Source: Aphrocallistes beatrix (taxonomy: Eukaryota; Porifera; Hexactinellida; Sceptrulophora; Aphrocallistidae). From it: a DNA stretch of 64,000 nucleotides. Of this stretch, positions 46,540-57,930 are shown one piece after another (position 1 is the stretch's first letter; the number at the start of each line of letters is the position of its first letter). A model generated the notes under the pieces. The model was not told where the DNA came from. It saw only the letters and a program-made list of their open reading frames with translations, and did no database searches. Location of the stretch: contig OY725488.1 of the NCBI GenBank assembly GCA_963281255.1, positions 4,983,925-5,047,924 of the forward strand. The letters are read 5' to 3'. A program made the translations under genes and the position numbers.

Positions 46540-47760
46540 CTCTAAAGGGTAACACACAAATTCTGTTATAAGCTAATCATTAATTATAAAATTCTTATCT
46601 CGAACAATCTTGGTTATTATGGTCTTGAAATATTGTAATTCGAATATTTTCAATGGTTCTAAGAGATTTTTTCAGTCTAAGACCTAGAACTGTGTTTTGA
46701 ATGGTCAGGGGCGTAGGAAACTAGTTTATATTGATCCGATGTAGATTTTTACATTGTTGGACTTGATGATAACATTGTAAAGTATTATAAAAATTGGTCA
46801 ACTATATTGATATTTCTCATTAACAATTCGAGATGAACTGTTTTCATGCAAATTTCAATTATAATAATAATAATAATAATATACATTTATATAGCGCAGA
46901 TTCCATATTAATATGTTCAAGTGCCAAAAATTTTAGGTTGAACGTATAATACGTCAGTTATCCAGTCCAGGGACACAAAGTTGATTAGATAGAGACATTG
47001 ATAAGTGAATATCAAAGGAAAGACTGTCAACACAAAGAAACTACAAAACCAATCGGCCCGATAGGAAATCGCTTAAATATTTCAGCAAGCAATGTAAAAT
47101 AATTAGGGAATATTTTTATGTGAGTGAGTTTCTGCAAACACAAATACAACTGAAGTACAAAGTTCCATCTACGTATGTATTCCTTTTGATTGATACCTTG
47201 TGACACTTGAAAACAGTCGGTGTCAGGTGTCATGGCAGGGAGTCTTCCCTAGCCCTTTGCCTTGTGAAGCTCTACAAAGCTAAAGGCTAAAATTTGGTCC
47301 GGCATCAGCCGGCCAGCGTGCAACTCCGAGCAAAATATTGGTTCGGCAGCTGCCGGACCAGCCGGACCTGTTCCTACGCCCCTGAATGGTGAGTTTTGTA
47401 ATGAAAAGATGTGTCGTGGCATTAAGCGAAAATCGATAATCAGAGGCCACTGCTTTTGTAAAATGTCTTCATAATCGATATTCCATTACGATTTTGCACC
47501 TGATACCTTTTCATCATGGAAATATTTCACAAATTCAGAAATGAGAGATCATTAATTCGCAGGTTCAAATTAGGATTCAAAAAAATTTGCTTTTTTCACA
47601 TCTTTTTTCACATCACCAAAAATTCTGATCCAAATGGAAGCACAATTCCAGGTCTTAGACTCTAAAATCTTCTAAGATCATTGAAAATATCCGAATTATA
47701 ATCTCTAAATATCATAATAACCAAGATTGTTCAAGTTTTAGAAATTTTGTGGAGTATGTT
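46540..47760. mobile_element. Copy of the 44705-type MITE, interrupted
   Basis: 46546-46705 and 47385-47755 match the arms of the MITE at 44705-45447 (ATTGTAATTCGAATATTTTCAATG and inverse). The left tip is decayed (AGGGTAACACACAAATTCTG). Interrupted by the hAT MITE 46706-47384. Confidence 0.75.
46706..47384. mobile_element. hAT MITE, about 680 bp
   Basis: Ends CAGGGGCGTAGG and CCTACGCCCCTG. TGAATGGT precedes it and also overlaps its right end (CCCCTGAATGGT), so an 8-base duplication is likely but its first two bases merge with the element tip. Contains an (ATA)n run near 46860-46885. Confidence 0.8.
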
Positions 47761-47764
47761 GCCT

Positions 47765-48159
47765 ATGGCTCCCACAAGTTCTGACCTCGGCTCATCATGG
47801 AATTATGACGTCATTGCCAACTTTTTATAATTAGAAATTTCAGTTTTTCAACTAATTTAAAAGATAGAAAGCTGAAATTTTGATATAATGTGTATATTAA
47901 TATATCTCACATATGATGCAACTACCATCAAAAAATGATGCCTTATCACGCTGTTATGACGTCATCAATATGCATCTAAAATTTCAAATTGACAAATTTT
48001 GTGATTTTTCCGAGTTATATCGATTATAACAGTAAACATACGTATTTAGAGATGCTACTCCTTATAATTGATCAATGTGAGCCTAGGCACCCAAAAGGCG
48101 CCTCCGGCGGATACAAAGTGTCTGCCAGCCGCGCTGCGCAAGCAAACGAAGCGCGCTTG
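47765..48159 (+). mobile_element. HLE, 5' end lost
   Basis: Starts in the TATGGCTCC segment and ends in the terminal hairpin with CTTG before T48160. Confidence 0.85.
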
Positions 48160-48234
48160 TAACATAACTTATATGCCTATTATAGCATTAGCAAACACAT
48201 TACGTAGAAATAATTGCGCCGATTATATTTATTA

Positions 48235-48659
48235 CAAGCGCGCTTCGCTTGCTTGCACTGCGCGGCTGACGGATACTTTGAAGGCTCAAGCTCACATTGA
48301 TTGATTATAAGGTAGACAAAATTTGTAAAATTTCCAATTTTTCATGCGTAATAATGAAGTCATAACAGAGTGATTAGTCATCATTTTTGGTGAGCGCTGT
48401 ATCTTATTGAGACATATTAATATACACATTCTATTAAAATTTCAGCCTTCCATCATCTAAAATGGCTGAGTTATATTCGAAAAACTGAAATTTCTGTTTA
48501 TAAAAAAGGTGCGATCATAATTCTATAATGAGTCGACATTTTCGTCTGAGGTCAGAACTTAGTAGAGTCATTGTCAAAGGACATTTTCCAAAAATCAGCT
48601 TTCTGTGCCTGGTAGTTTATTCAGTCTACAAGCATTAATCGAGTTTTATAAGTAAAAAT
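48235..48659 (-). mobile_element. HLE, old copy without TA tract
   Basis: CAAGCGCGC end at 48235, shortened hairpin block, and decayed 5' tip CATTAATCGAGTTTTATAAG. There is almost no microsatellite between body and tip. Confidence 0.8.
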
Positions 48660-50128
48660 AGCTTTCGTAATCTTGCATGATATTGAGAAAAAGTTTGTTC
48701 TAAAATGTGCAATGTGAACGACCTAGACATGAAATGTTAAAATTATACACTACAAATTTTCAATTAAACATTCTCCAGATTATATATTTCAACTTTTGCT
48801 AGCCTACGCCACATCTCACGAGTCACATAATCATTGCATGTGATGGCTCTAATTGCACATAGTTGCACGGGTTAAAATTTTAACTTTATTGACAATGGAT
48901 ATTTTACTATCATCAATATTTATATGGAAAATATTGGGGTGTTAAAACCGCCTCCCCTGTTTTATTATTGTGAAATCCTGATAAAATATTCAATTTACCC
49001 TCTAAATCTTGATAATACGTATTGGTATTACAAAATTAAGGAGATTGTGTAACGAAGCAGAGAACATGAGAGTTTGATTGTACTAATAACTGCACACAAA
49101 AAATTGTGGTAACTTCCAAGGCTAGCATCAATAGATTTTATTTGTCATCCCAATCACTCAATTTTCAAAATTTTTTGCTTGTAATAGTGTGCTCGATCTC
49201 TCGCTGCTAAGAACTGAGAGATCACCTTTAGCATAAAATAAGAATTTTTCAAAAGTTGTGATATTGTATATATCAATATGTTAATAACTCAATATGTTAA
49301 TAACTCAAATATTCATATTATTACTTTCAAAGCGCGAAAATTGGATCCTACATGGTGAAATTCCCTACATTAGTCGTTGAGATCTTATCTTATATCTTTT
49401 AAACAAAGCTTTGCAGTGGTGGAATTAAAATATGAAAATACTTATAAAAACCGGAAGTGATGATATTTTGAGGAACAATGTTAACGGTACGCATCTACAC
49501 CATAATGAGATCCTACATGTAAAATTTGGTAAAAATTATTTCGCAGTATCGCGCGTACATGCATACAGTAGATATATTTGTATACCAAAAAACATTGACA
49601 ATCGATAATGAGCACGAAACAAAATCAAATCCATAGGCTTTGCCACTAGGAGGACAAAGAGGGGGAAATTTCCTTCCCAACTTATTCGGAATTTTGATCG
49701 TCATATGAAGATTATGACTTTTGTAGGCTGGCGGAATCGAGAATTGACTAAATTTTGTTAAGTAAGGAATGTTGCACATCTTTTTTTGTTGGATTCGGGC
49801 ATCAAAAGGGCACTTCGTAGAATGGTAGTGAAATTAAGAGGAGGTGTCGGATGGAGGCTTTTTTTTTCGATTATTGGTAAATAAATATCATTAACCATAG
49901 CCTTCTTAAAATAAGGCCTAACAGTAAATGTACCATGGATAAACAACAAGATGGGAAATTTTATTTTCTGAAATCCAGTGAATTGAGCTATTAAATTAAC
50001 TATGCATCTCTGGACTCCCAAACATTACTGCCCTGTTACCTGTAGTTAAAATTATCATGTATAGTGAAAATGGTGATTGGATATCATAATTTAATAATAA
50101 TAGTACATACAAACTGTACATACTATAA
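48660..50128. other. Intronic stretch, no gene identified
   Basis: Two adjoining minus-strand open stretches (50021-49758 and 49779-49513) look mildly protein-like (KFPILLFIHGTFTV; RKFPPLCPPSGKAYGFDF), but I cannot assign them. A DDE-type transposon relic is possible. The rest is AT-rich. Confidence 0.3.
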
Positions 50129-50130
50129 TA

Positions 50131-51452
50131 CTACGGGTGTTCAATAAGTTCTGATCGGTACACTGTAAAACATTTAAAATACACAATAAACAAGTTGTTA
50201 ATGCTTTATTTTTTCAAAATACTCCCTACGATTATCGATACAGCGTTGTAAACGTTCTAACCATTGTACAAATACTTTTTTATAGTCCTCTGGAGGGATA
50301 AGGTTTAGATACTGGAAAATCGCCGAACCCAGTGCTGTATTTGTGTCGAAATGACGACCAGAAAGGTACTCTTTTAGCTTCGGGAATAAATAAAAGTAAC
50401 AAGGAACTAGGTCTGGACTGTAGGGTGGATGCTCAAGCTCAACCATCCCCATCCTTGCAATTTTGGCTTTGACCTGCTTGGTTTTGTGAGGGCGGGCATT
50501 ATCGTGCAATAATTTCAACCCCTTTGCTCCAGTACTAGGTCTTTGTTTAAAAAGTCTTTATTCAACTTCACGAATACACTGGTTAGTATAGAAATTCCAT
50601 GTAATGGTTTACCCTTTTGGAACTATTATCTGAGCAACTGGGCCATATCCATCAAAGAATATACAGTACATCACCTTGGATGACCTGAAATCGGGCCTAG
50701 CGATCATTGGTGGATCTGAGTGACTCTCCTTCCACACCTTGTTCGCTTCTTTAGATATAGGTGTGCTATACTGTACACACGTTTCATCACCAGTCACTAC
50801 TTCAAATAAACGGCGATGGTCAGCTCCTTTATACAATTTGAAGAGGTTTCGGCAACATCTAACCCTGGTTGCCATTTGGGCCTTTGTTAAGCAATGAGGG
50901 ACCCATCGGGCACAAACCTTTGATATATTTAGTTTTGACTTTAGAATGTGATCAACACTTCCCGTTGAAATCCCAATAATATGAGCTAGCTAACTCTTTA
51001 ACGAGTTCCTTAATAGCACTGGAATACTTGGGGACAACCGCCGTAACAGGTGCTCCAGCCCTAGGGCCATCTTCCACAGACTCTCTACCTACCCTAAAGC
51101 ACTGGGTCCATCTCTGACTCCAGGATAAGATAGAGCACCTTTCATACCATAGACTTGCACCAAGTCAACATGTATATCGTGCGCAGATTTCCCGAGCAGA
51201 GTATGAATCTTAACGTATCATCTCTGCTCAATATTAGAATTCTTCTTTGATGACGCCATAATTGATTAGTATGCAAAATAGGTTTTACAAAATAATGTGT
51301 AAATCAATAAGTATATGGAATATCAAGATGAAATAAAAACTGACTTTTAGGTAATTGATAAAATAAACATATTCTATGAGCGAATTATGGTACTTGTACA
51401 ATATAGTAGTCATGTTATCTCATAATGATCAGAACTTATTGAACGCCCGTAG
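50131..51452 (-). mobile_element. mariner element, full length, inactive
   Basis: 1322 bp with ends CTACGGGTGTTCAATAAG and CTTATTGAACGCCCGTAG, TA on both sides. Transposase runs from ATG at 51259 (MASSKKNSNIEQR) to a stop at 50198. Motifs: KSAHDIHVDLVQVYG (second helix-turn-helix), VTGDETCVQY (first Asp), LLHDNARPHK (second Asp), and HPPYSPDLVPCYFYLF, where the third catalytic Asp is Tyr. Frame breaks occur near 50550 and upstream of 50875. Length is normal for mariner, and it is a relative of 41160-41877. Confidence 0.9.
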
Positions 51453-51723
51453 TATAATTAGTAGAAATACAAAACACAACCTAAATAATAACTCTCTTTC
51501 TCATTCTCTCTCCTCATTCGGACTCTAGCTAGCTACTAGCTAGCACTAATATGCATTCTGTTTATAATAGATGAATCAAGGACACCAAGAAATTACAATT
51601 AACAAAGCATTATACAAATATGCTTAGTAGGAAATGCAGTAGTAAACTAATAATTAAGAAAATTTCATTAATTTACGTTTATCTACAACTTTCGAAAGAA
51701 CTAGAGAATTATAATTCTTGACT
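51453..51723. other. Short unassigned spacer
   Basis: Contains a CTAGCTAGCTACTAGCTAGCA-type low-complexity palindrome near 51525-51545. No gene. Confidence 0.3.
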
Positions 51724-52637
51724 TTATTTGCGAGAAAGCAATTCGCTGAGGTAAAAACAAGTTTCTTTGAGATGCTCCAATTGATTAATGGACAGAATAG
51801 CCTGAAATAAAGGCCAATGATTGAAGCACCTGTGGACTGCATTCAATTGTTGATAGATCAGGAATTTCATCAAGAAATGGCCTAAATTGAATACAACATC
51901 ACTATTGGAATAAGGAGAAGAAAAGGATTTGACAAATGATTGAATTGATGGCAAAAAAGAGTCTTGTCTGTCAGCAAATATATCTAATATGCTAGAAAGT
52001 TTGTGTCGACGCTCGGTTTCGAGATTTTGAACATATTAGATATGGTAATTAGAACCCGACACATCATACGATACAGCCCGAAATGGTGTTCCAATGGATC
52101 TATTTGTAAAATGGAGGAAACACATAGGTAAAACCACAAGAGTTCGTCAAATGGTTAGCAATTTGTGGTAGTGCAATACAAGCATGCCTAAAACTAGTGT
52201 ATGTTTGTTTACTCAGTTTCACAATTTTTTGTGGTAGAGCTTGTCAGGGGTAGAGCTTACCAGAAAACTACACGAGTCAAGAATAAAAACCGTTCGTCAT
52301 TAAAAGTCAAAGGTTCAGAGAAATGATCGTTCAAACGTATTCCTTTAAATGGTGTTAAATATGTTAAATAATATCCAAAAAGTAAGAAGGATGTCAACAA
52401 ACTCCGGTGTATTATTTGTAAATTCTGGGGTACGCAATCCGTTCTGGATGGTTAGTGCAGAAAGTTAATTCGTTAACGACTTTCAACACCAGTTTTACAT
52501 TTTGACGCTCTATGCTAGATGGAAAGCATACTTTCATTGTCGAATGAACTGCTAACTTGGCTAAACTTGCTCTTTCAGAATTACTAGTATATAATTGACG
52601 TACATCTTGAAAGGATGCACTACCAAATTTAAGTGGA
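51724..52637 (-). pseudogene. P-element/THAP-type transposase, C-terminal half
   Basis: Read right to left: LAKLAVHSTMKVCFPSSIER and VKLVLKVVNELT; then EFVDILLTFW, GIRLNDHFSEPLTFNDERF, DPLEHHFGLYR, and SGSNYHI followed by LETERRHKLSSIL. A helical C-terminus (QLNAVHRCFNHWPLFQAIL) ends at 51724. The FGxYRxxSGxNYxxS...LExExxxKxxSLL pattern is typical of transposases of the P-element superfamily with THAP domains. It has at least two stops and three frame changes. The HLE at 52638 truncates its front; no terminal repeats found. Confidence 0.6.
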
Positions 52638-53070
52638 CAAGCGCGCTTCGCTTGCTAGCGCTGCGCGGCTGGCAGACACTTTGTGTCCGCCGGAGGATCC
52701 CTTCGGTCGCCTGGGGTCACATTGATCAATTATAAGGTAGATAACATCTCTAAAAACGTCTATCCTACTGTTAAAATCGATATCACTCGAAAAAACACCA
52801 AATTTGTCAAATTTTAAAATTTTGATGCGTAATGGTGACGTCATAACAGAGTGATAAGTCATCATTTTTTGATGATTACATCACATGTGAGGAATATTGA
52901 TATACACATTCTATTAAAATTTGAGCCTCCTATCACTTAAAATGGCATTAGTTATAATCGAAAAACTGAAATTTCTAATTATAAAAATGTGACAATGACG
53001 TCATAATTCCATGATGAGTCGACATTTTCGTCTGAAGTCAGAAAATCACAGCAATCGAGTTTTAATAGGA
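52638..53070 (-). mobile_element. HLE with internal deletion
   Basis: CAAGCGCGC end, all three hairpins and the full shared open frame. The segment from TCTGAAGTCAG joins directly to GCAATCGAGTTTTAATAGGA, losing the TA tract. Confidence 0.85.
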
Positions 53071-54588
53071 TGATATTTTCGCACCTTTTATGAATTTTCA
53101 AAGGTATGCCCTAGATTAGCTTTCAATGGATGCCCTGAAGGGCTTATTTTTTACTTAAATTGATGCAAAAAAGTTAAGTTTGCTTATAACCAGACTTAAC
53201 TCGATATTTTTAGTTTTTTTTGTAATGATTTGATAATTGAAAGTAAATGAAATATGTATATGTAACAAAACTTGGATGATGAGTAGCGGTTACATTGATA
53301 TCGTGTTTTAAATTCATCACTATTTGATTTGCTTATCACTTAGTACTTGATAAATAACGATGGTTTTTGTATTTAATTAATTGATTGTATTTATAGGCTT
53401 GAAAATCGGATTCTGTATTAGTCTCACAATGTTTCAAATTCTAAAGATACAGTAGTATATAAGAAAAATGGAGATGAATCTTATCTAATTCGCGAATAAC
53501 AAATATTATGAATCAATATTAATAATATTTACATTTGGCCTGCGACCCAAATAATGATGATTCCATCTATTTCATACCTGCGATTTCAAATAAATCAGGG
53601 ATTTATGTAGAACGAGCCAATCGGCAATAAAGTTTGCCACAATTCAAAAAGCATCAGAATCTATAGACATGACGTACACGTAATTTAATCAATTTTGAGT
53701 GAACGTGGCATTTAAAATGGTCCCATTGCGCCTATGTTTAGAGATTCCATGTCCCAGAATAATTTATAGTTGTTGGTCGACTAGACTGCTAATAATACTG
53801 TAAGTACTGCAATACTGCAAGTACAACTGAGGAAAGTTGTACAAATTACCTGACGAGAAAAGTCTCAGGTTCTGAAGTGGAAAGTGATAATGAGAATGAG
53901 GAGGAGGAGAAGGATGATTAAGTATGATCGTATTTTTATCATTGTTCACCTCGAGTTCCAGTATAGACCCATTTCAGTATTATGATCAGAAAAAGTCTCT
54001 TCCTCGATTATTGTCCCATCCTATGGCATTATCTAGGGTGCACTTTACACAAACGCAAATTAGAAATGCTTGATGAATTTGGGGATTGGGATGACTGGGT
54101 CGAAGTCTGTTAAATGCAAAATTTCTAATGGCATAGAATAGTCTAGAATTTAGAAATTTCCTCAATATCTCTTAATAACCCTACTTGAACTTGGGGTCAA
54201 AGGTATAAATAGAAAATTCCCACTTTCATTTTCACTTTCAGTTCACTTTCAATTAAATTTCACTTTCCTTCAACATTCCGAGTCCAATTAGGGTTAATTA
54301 AAAGATAGGATACATATCGCTCTTTTTACAAGTATGTCTTATTTTCTGATATTTACTCAAAATGGCACATTTAAAGAGGTTTTATTTAGATAAAATTGAA
54401 ACTTGCTCTCCCCATTCCCCCCCCATTAGATGTTATTCGACGTTTACTAGGTTAATTCTACTGAATTTAGACAATTTAATCTTATCCCTCCCGCATTCAC
54501 AAAGGTCTTATTCATTTAGCTGTTTTAAATAGATTTTCTTGAACAAGTCATGTATCCATCATTTTCATTTTTTATATAATTTTCTTAG
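53071..54588. other. 3' end of AP2A intron, no gene
   Basis: AT-rich. Closest to the acceptor are pyrimidine-rich stretches. CACTTTC repeats at 54222-54270 (CACTTTCATTTTCACTTTCA) are low complexity. No branch point can be fixed by eye. Confidence 0.4.
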
Positions 54589-56876
54589 GTGCAATCGATG
54601 AGAATGGCTCTCAACTGGGCCAATTGATCAATGACAAGAACTTAGGTGTTGTTACCAGCGCACTAGGGCTTTTACAGGAAATGGCTATTCACAATCCTGG
54701 GCCTATCGTGGGAGCAGTTAGTCATTCCGTTAGTCGATTGTCTAAACTTGTTCAAGGCCAACCTAACGACTTTGAAGATTATGGGTACCACTTTGTAGTC
54801 GCTCCTTGGCTGACTGTCAAGCTTTTACGCTTCCTCCAACATTTTACACCCCCTGATGATCCACTAATCCGCTCTAGGCTTAATGAAGCTTTGGACGCAA
54901 TCCTTAGTAAAGTTCAAGAGCCACCTCAAAGCAAAAAGATCTATCACTCTAATGCAAAAAATGCTATCCTTTTTGAATCAATATATTTAATTATACATCT
55001 AGAATATGAGCACGCGCTGATGATTCGCGCATGTAACCACATTGGTTCTTTCATGCAACATAAAGAAGCCAATCTACGCTACCTCACAATTGAGGTGATG
55101 GTCCGCCTCGGTGCATCTGAGATATGTCATGGTGCTGTTGTTAAACATCTTGAAACTGTACTTTCAACTCTCAAAACAGATCGTGACATATCCATTAGGC
55201 AACGGTGTGCTGACTTGCTCTATTCTATGTGTGACCATAGCAATGCTGAGGATATTATAAAAGAATTGCTTACATATCTTGAGAAGGCTGATTATGCTAT
55301 TCGAGAGGAGCTAGTATTGAAGATAGCTATTCTTGCTGAGAAGTTTGCAGTTGACTTTTTGTGGTATGTTAATACAATTTTGAATCTTATTCGTGTGGGA
55401 GGTGATTTTGTGAGTGAGGAGGTCTGGCACCGTGTTATTCAGATAGTCATCAACCGTGAAGATATACAAGGTTATGCTGCTAAGCTTTGTTTTGAGGCGC
55501 TACAAGCCCCGGCTTGTCATGAAACTATGCTCAAGGTTGGAGGATACATTCTAGGTGAATTCGGAAATAACATTGCAGGAGATTCTCGGTCTAGCCCATA
55601 TATTCAATTTCGCCTTCTCCATTCTAAATTTTTTCTTTGTTCTCATGATACCCGTGCACTACTACTCTCTACTTACATGAAATTTATGAACTTGTTTCCA
55701 GAGCTGCGTTCCACCATTCAATCTGAGCTCTCAAAAGAGAACCAGTTAAAGAATGCAAATGTGGAGCTGCAACAAAGAGCTGTTGAGTATCTCTCTCTTA
55801 GTCGAATTGGAAACGACACTTTGCTCAATAAAGTGCTTGAAGAGATGCCTCCGTTTCCTGAAAAAGAGAGCTCCCTTATGGCCAAGCTTCGCAAGAAAGT
55901 ACCATCCGTTCCTATATATAAAGAAGAAAAGATAGCTTCAGCTGGATCTTCTGGTGATCTACAACGCAATGTTAGCCCTGGGTCCCAGGTTACTGTATCA
56001 ACTCTATTAGAAACAGTAACGAAGAGATCACCAATTGCAAGTACTCCAGTTCAGCAACAGGGTAATTTATTAGAATTGGGAAATTCGGTGAATAATACTG
56101 TTATAATGGAAGAATTTCTAATTGCTCCTACTATGGGAGCCTCCCAATCTGCAGCGAGAAGCTTTGAAGAAGTAAAGAATGATTTTTTGTTGAAGAATAA
56201 TGGTATTTTGTTCGAGAATGAGTACATTCAAATTGGTGTCAAGACAGAATACAACCTTGGAATCGGGAAAGTAAATATATTTTATGGAAATAAGAGTAAC
56301 AGCCCATTCAATAATTTTTCGGTTAACTTGAAATGTCAGGAAGATAGCAACTCTTTAGAATTAACAAATCAGTCTATCCCGCCTACAAACATTGCGTCTG
56401 GTGCTCAAGAACAGCAGGGGATCGAAGTAGTGTGCCTTGGACAATTTTACTTACCACCATTCCTTGAAGTAAAATTTTCTGTTGCCGGTATGAATAATGC
56501 TTTTACTGTGCCACTTCCTATATTTCTTTCCAAATTCTTAGAAGCAACGCAAATGTCTCAGGACAATTTCTTCGCTAGGTGGAAGGCCCTCTCAGGTGAC
56601 AAAGAATCCCAGAAGATATTCGCAGCGACGAAAAAGATTGATAATGCTAGTATTACTAATGTAATTTCTTCATTCGGATTGGGAGTTTTAGAGAGTATTG
56701 ACCCCAATCAAAATAATTATGTTGGTGCTGGCATTGTGCAGATTAGGGCAGGGCCATCTGGTGTATTGCTCCGCTTAGAGCCAAATGATCAGACAAAGAT
56801 GTTCAGACTTACTATTCGGTCATCAAAGGCATCGGTCAGTCAAATTATGCAATCTTTGCTAAGTGACCAGTTTTAA
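54589..56876 (+). CDS. AP2A: AP-2 complex subunit alpha, exon 2 (residues 183-944)
   Basis: Second and last coding exon, open over 2288 bases to TAA at 56874. It carries the remaining trunk solenoid (APWLTVKLLRFLQ, SNAKNAILFESI, LRYLTIEVM, RQRCADLLYSMCD, FEALQAPACHETMLKVGGYI), ending near residue 620. A Ser/Thr/Gln-rich hinge follows (about 620-712), with a possible clathrin-box-like NLLELG. The ear, about 713-944, opens NNGILFENEYIQIG; Trp about 847 in FFARWKAL matches the conserved ligand-binding Trp of the platform subdomain. It closes SQIMQSLLSDQF, like other AP2A proteins. Total 944 residues, normal for the family (about 940-980). No frame damage, so probably functional. Confidence 0.95.
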
Positions 56877-57035
56877 TCCGCACTTTTTATCTTGAGTGCT
56901 GTGTGACTTAGTTTTTAATATTTCTCCTTGTACCCTATCCATTGGTAAACTATACAGAGTATAGTCTTGCTTTATCTGCTTTAGTGTATATTATTTTATT
57001 GTGCTCTCCTCTATCTATGCAGGATGAACATTATA

Positions 57036-57041
57036 ATTAAA
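57036..57041 (+). terminator. Candidate AP2A polyadenylation signal
   Basis: ATTAAA, a common variant of AATAAA, 160 bases past the stop codon, followed by a GT-rich stretch (GTCGTTTGTTGTTTC) starting at about 57057. No AATAAA is seen earlier in the 3' region. Confidence 0.5.
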
Positions 57042-57137
57042 CTTGAATGTTGATAAGTCGTTTGTTGTTTCTCAATATAATGTACCTATACGTATTTCCT
57101 TTTTACTTGATTTAATACTTTAGGATATTCATTGTTA

Positions 57138-57220
57138 TAAGCGCGCTTCGCTTACTTGCGCTGCACAGCTTGCGGACACTTTGTGTCCGCAGAGTCACCC
57201 TGCGGAGGCCTGGAGTTACT
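57138..57220 (-). mobile_element. HLE 3' end fragment
   Basis: Terminal hairpin and the GCGGACAC / GTGTCCGC hairpin only, ending in a degraded first hairpin. Marks the start of repeat DNA after AP2A. Confidence 0.75.
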
Positions 57221-57249
57221 CAATCTAGCCTATTTTGGGAATTAGTTTA

Positions 57250-57930
57250 CTTTAATATTGTGAAAAAAAGTTAACAAATGATTCCTCATATAGATCCGAA
57301 AATATCATATTCTAAATCTACACCCCTGAAAACCCCATGTCAACCATTAGAAGCTAGTCTCTAGCGATTTTTTTAAAAATTTAGCAAATTTTGTTAAAAT
57401 ATATATATAAAGGTGTGAAAATATACACAAAAACTTTTTTATTGCTATACACTATAATATAATTGAGACATCTATATAGTTTTTGCTTTGAAATATTAAT
57501 AACAATGACAGTCTACAATAGTGAAAGTCATATACTACTGCCTGGCCATAAGTATTCGAACACCACATTGCTTTGCATCATAAATAGTACTAAATGCGTC
57601 TACCCATGGAGGTCAATTCATTCAAACCACGACAGTTACTGAAGATCTAACATCAAATTCATAATTGACCTCCATGAGCAGACCCATTTTAGTATTATTT
57701 ATGATGTAAATCAATATGGTGTTCGAATACTTATGGCCAGGCAGTGTATATTGTATAGAAAAGATGTAAAAATTGTTTTCCATTTATTTTGCAGAGGTGT
57801 GAAATTTCGCTTAGATCTTCGAACTTAATCGTATATTCATCATTTGACACCTGCATGCCAATTTTCGTATCTCTACGACTTGTCTATTTTACAATCTATT
57901 CGGACAAAAACAAACAACAATCCTAGCTAT
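57250..57930 (-). repeat. Inverted copy of the 7610-8200 repeat
   Basis: Matches 7610-8200 in reverse, including one unit of the 141-bp repeat, AAAGGTGTGAAAATAT and the ATGCCAATTTTCGTATCTCTACG-like segment. Interrupted by a Tc1-type MITE. Confidence 0.75.
57535..57746. mobile_element. Tc1-type MITE, about 210 bp
   Basis: Inverted ends CTGCCTGGCCATAAGTATTC and GAATACTTATGGCCAGGCAG, TA on both sides, inserted in the repeat above. Middle has CATGGAGGTCAATT paired with its inverse. Confidence 0.85.

Larger units (their letters stand above)
23928..54588 (+). other. AP2A intron 1, 30.66 kb, phase 1
   Basis: Donor GTCAGT at 23928 and acceptor TTTTCTTAG ending at 54588. Joining them restores a Gly codon and continuous alpha-adaptin sequence (FLGAIDENGSQLGQL) aligning with the family. 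Nearly all identifiable content is transposons, itemised below. One relic exon on the plus strand (35643-35783) belongs to a Ginger element, not to AP2A. Confidence 0.9.

Noticed and set aside
49513-50021. Two minus-strand frames possibly resembling a pogo-type DDE segment
   Set aside because: Only the short ILLF-I-G pattern fits; catalytic context is missing.
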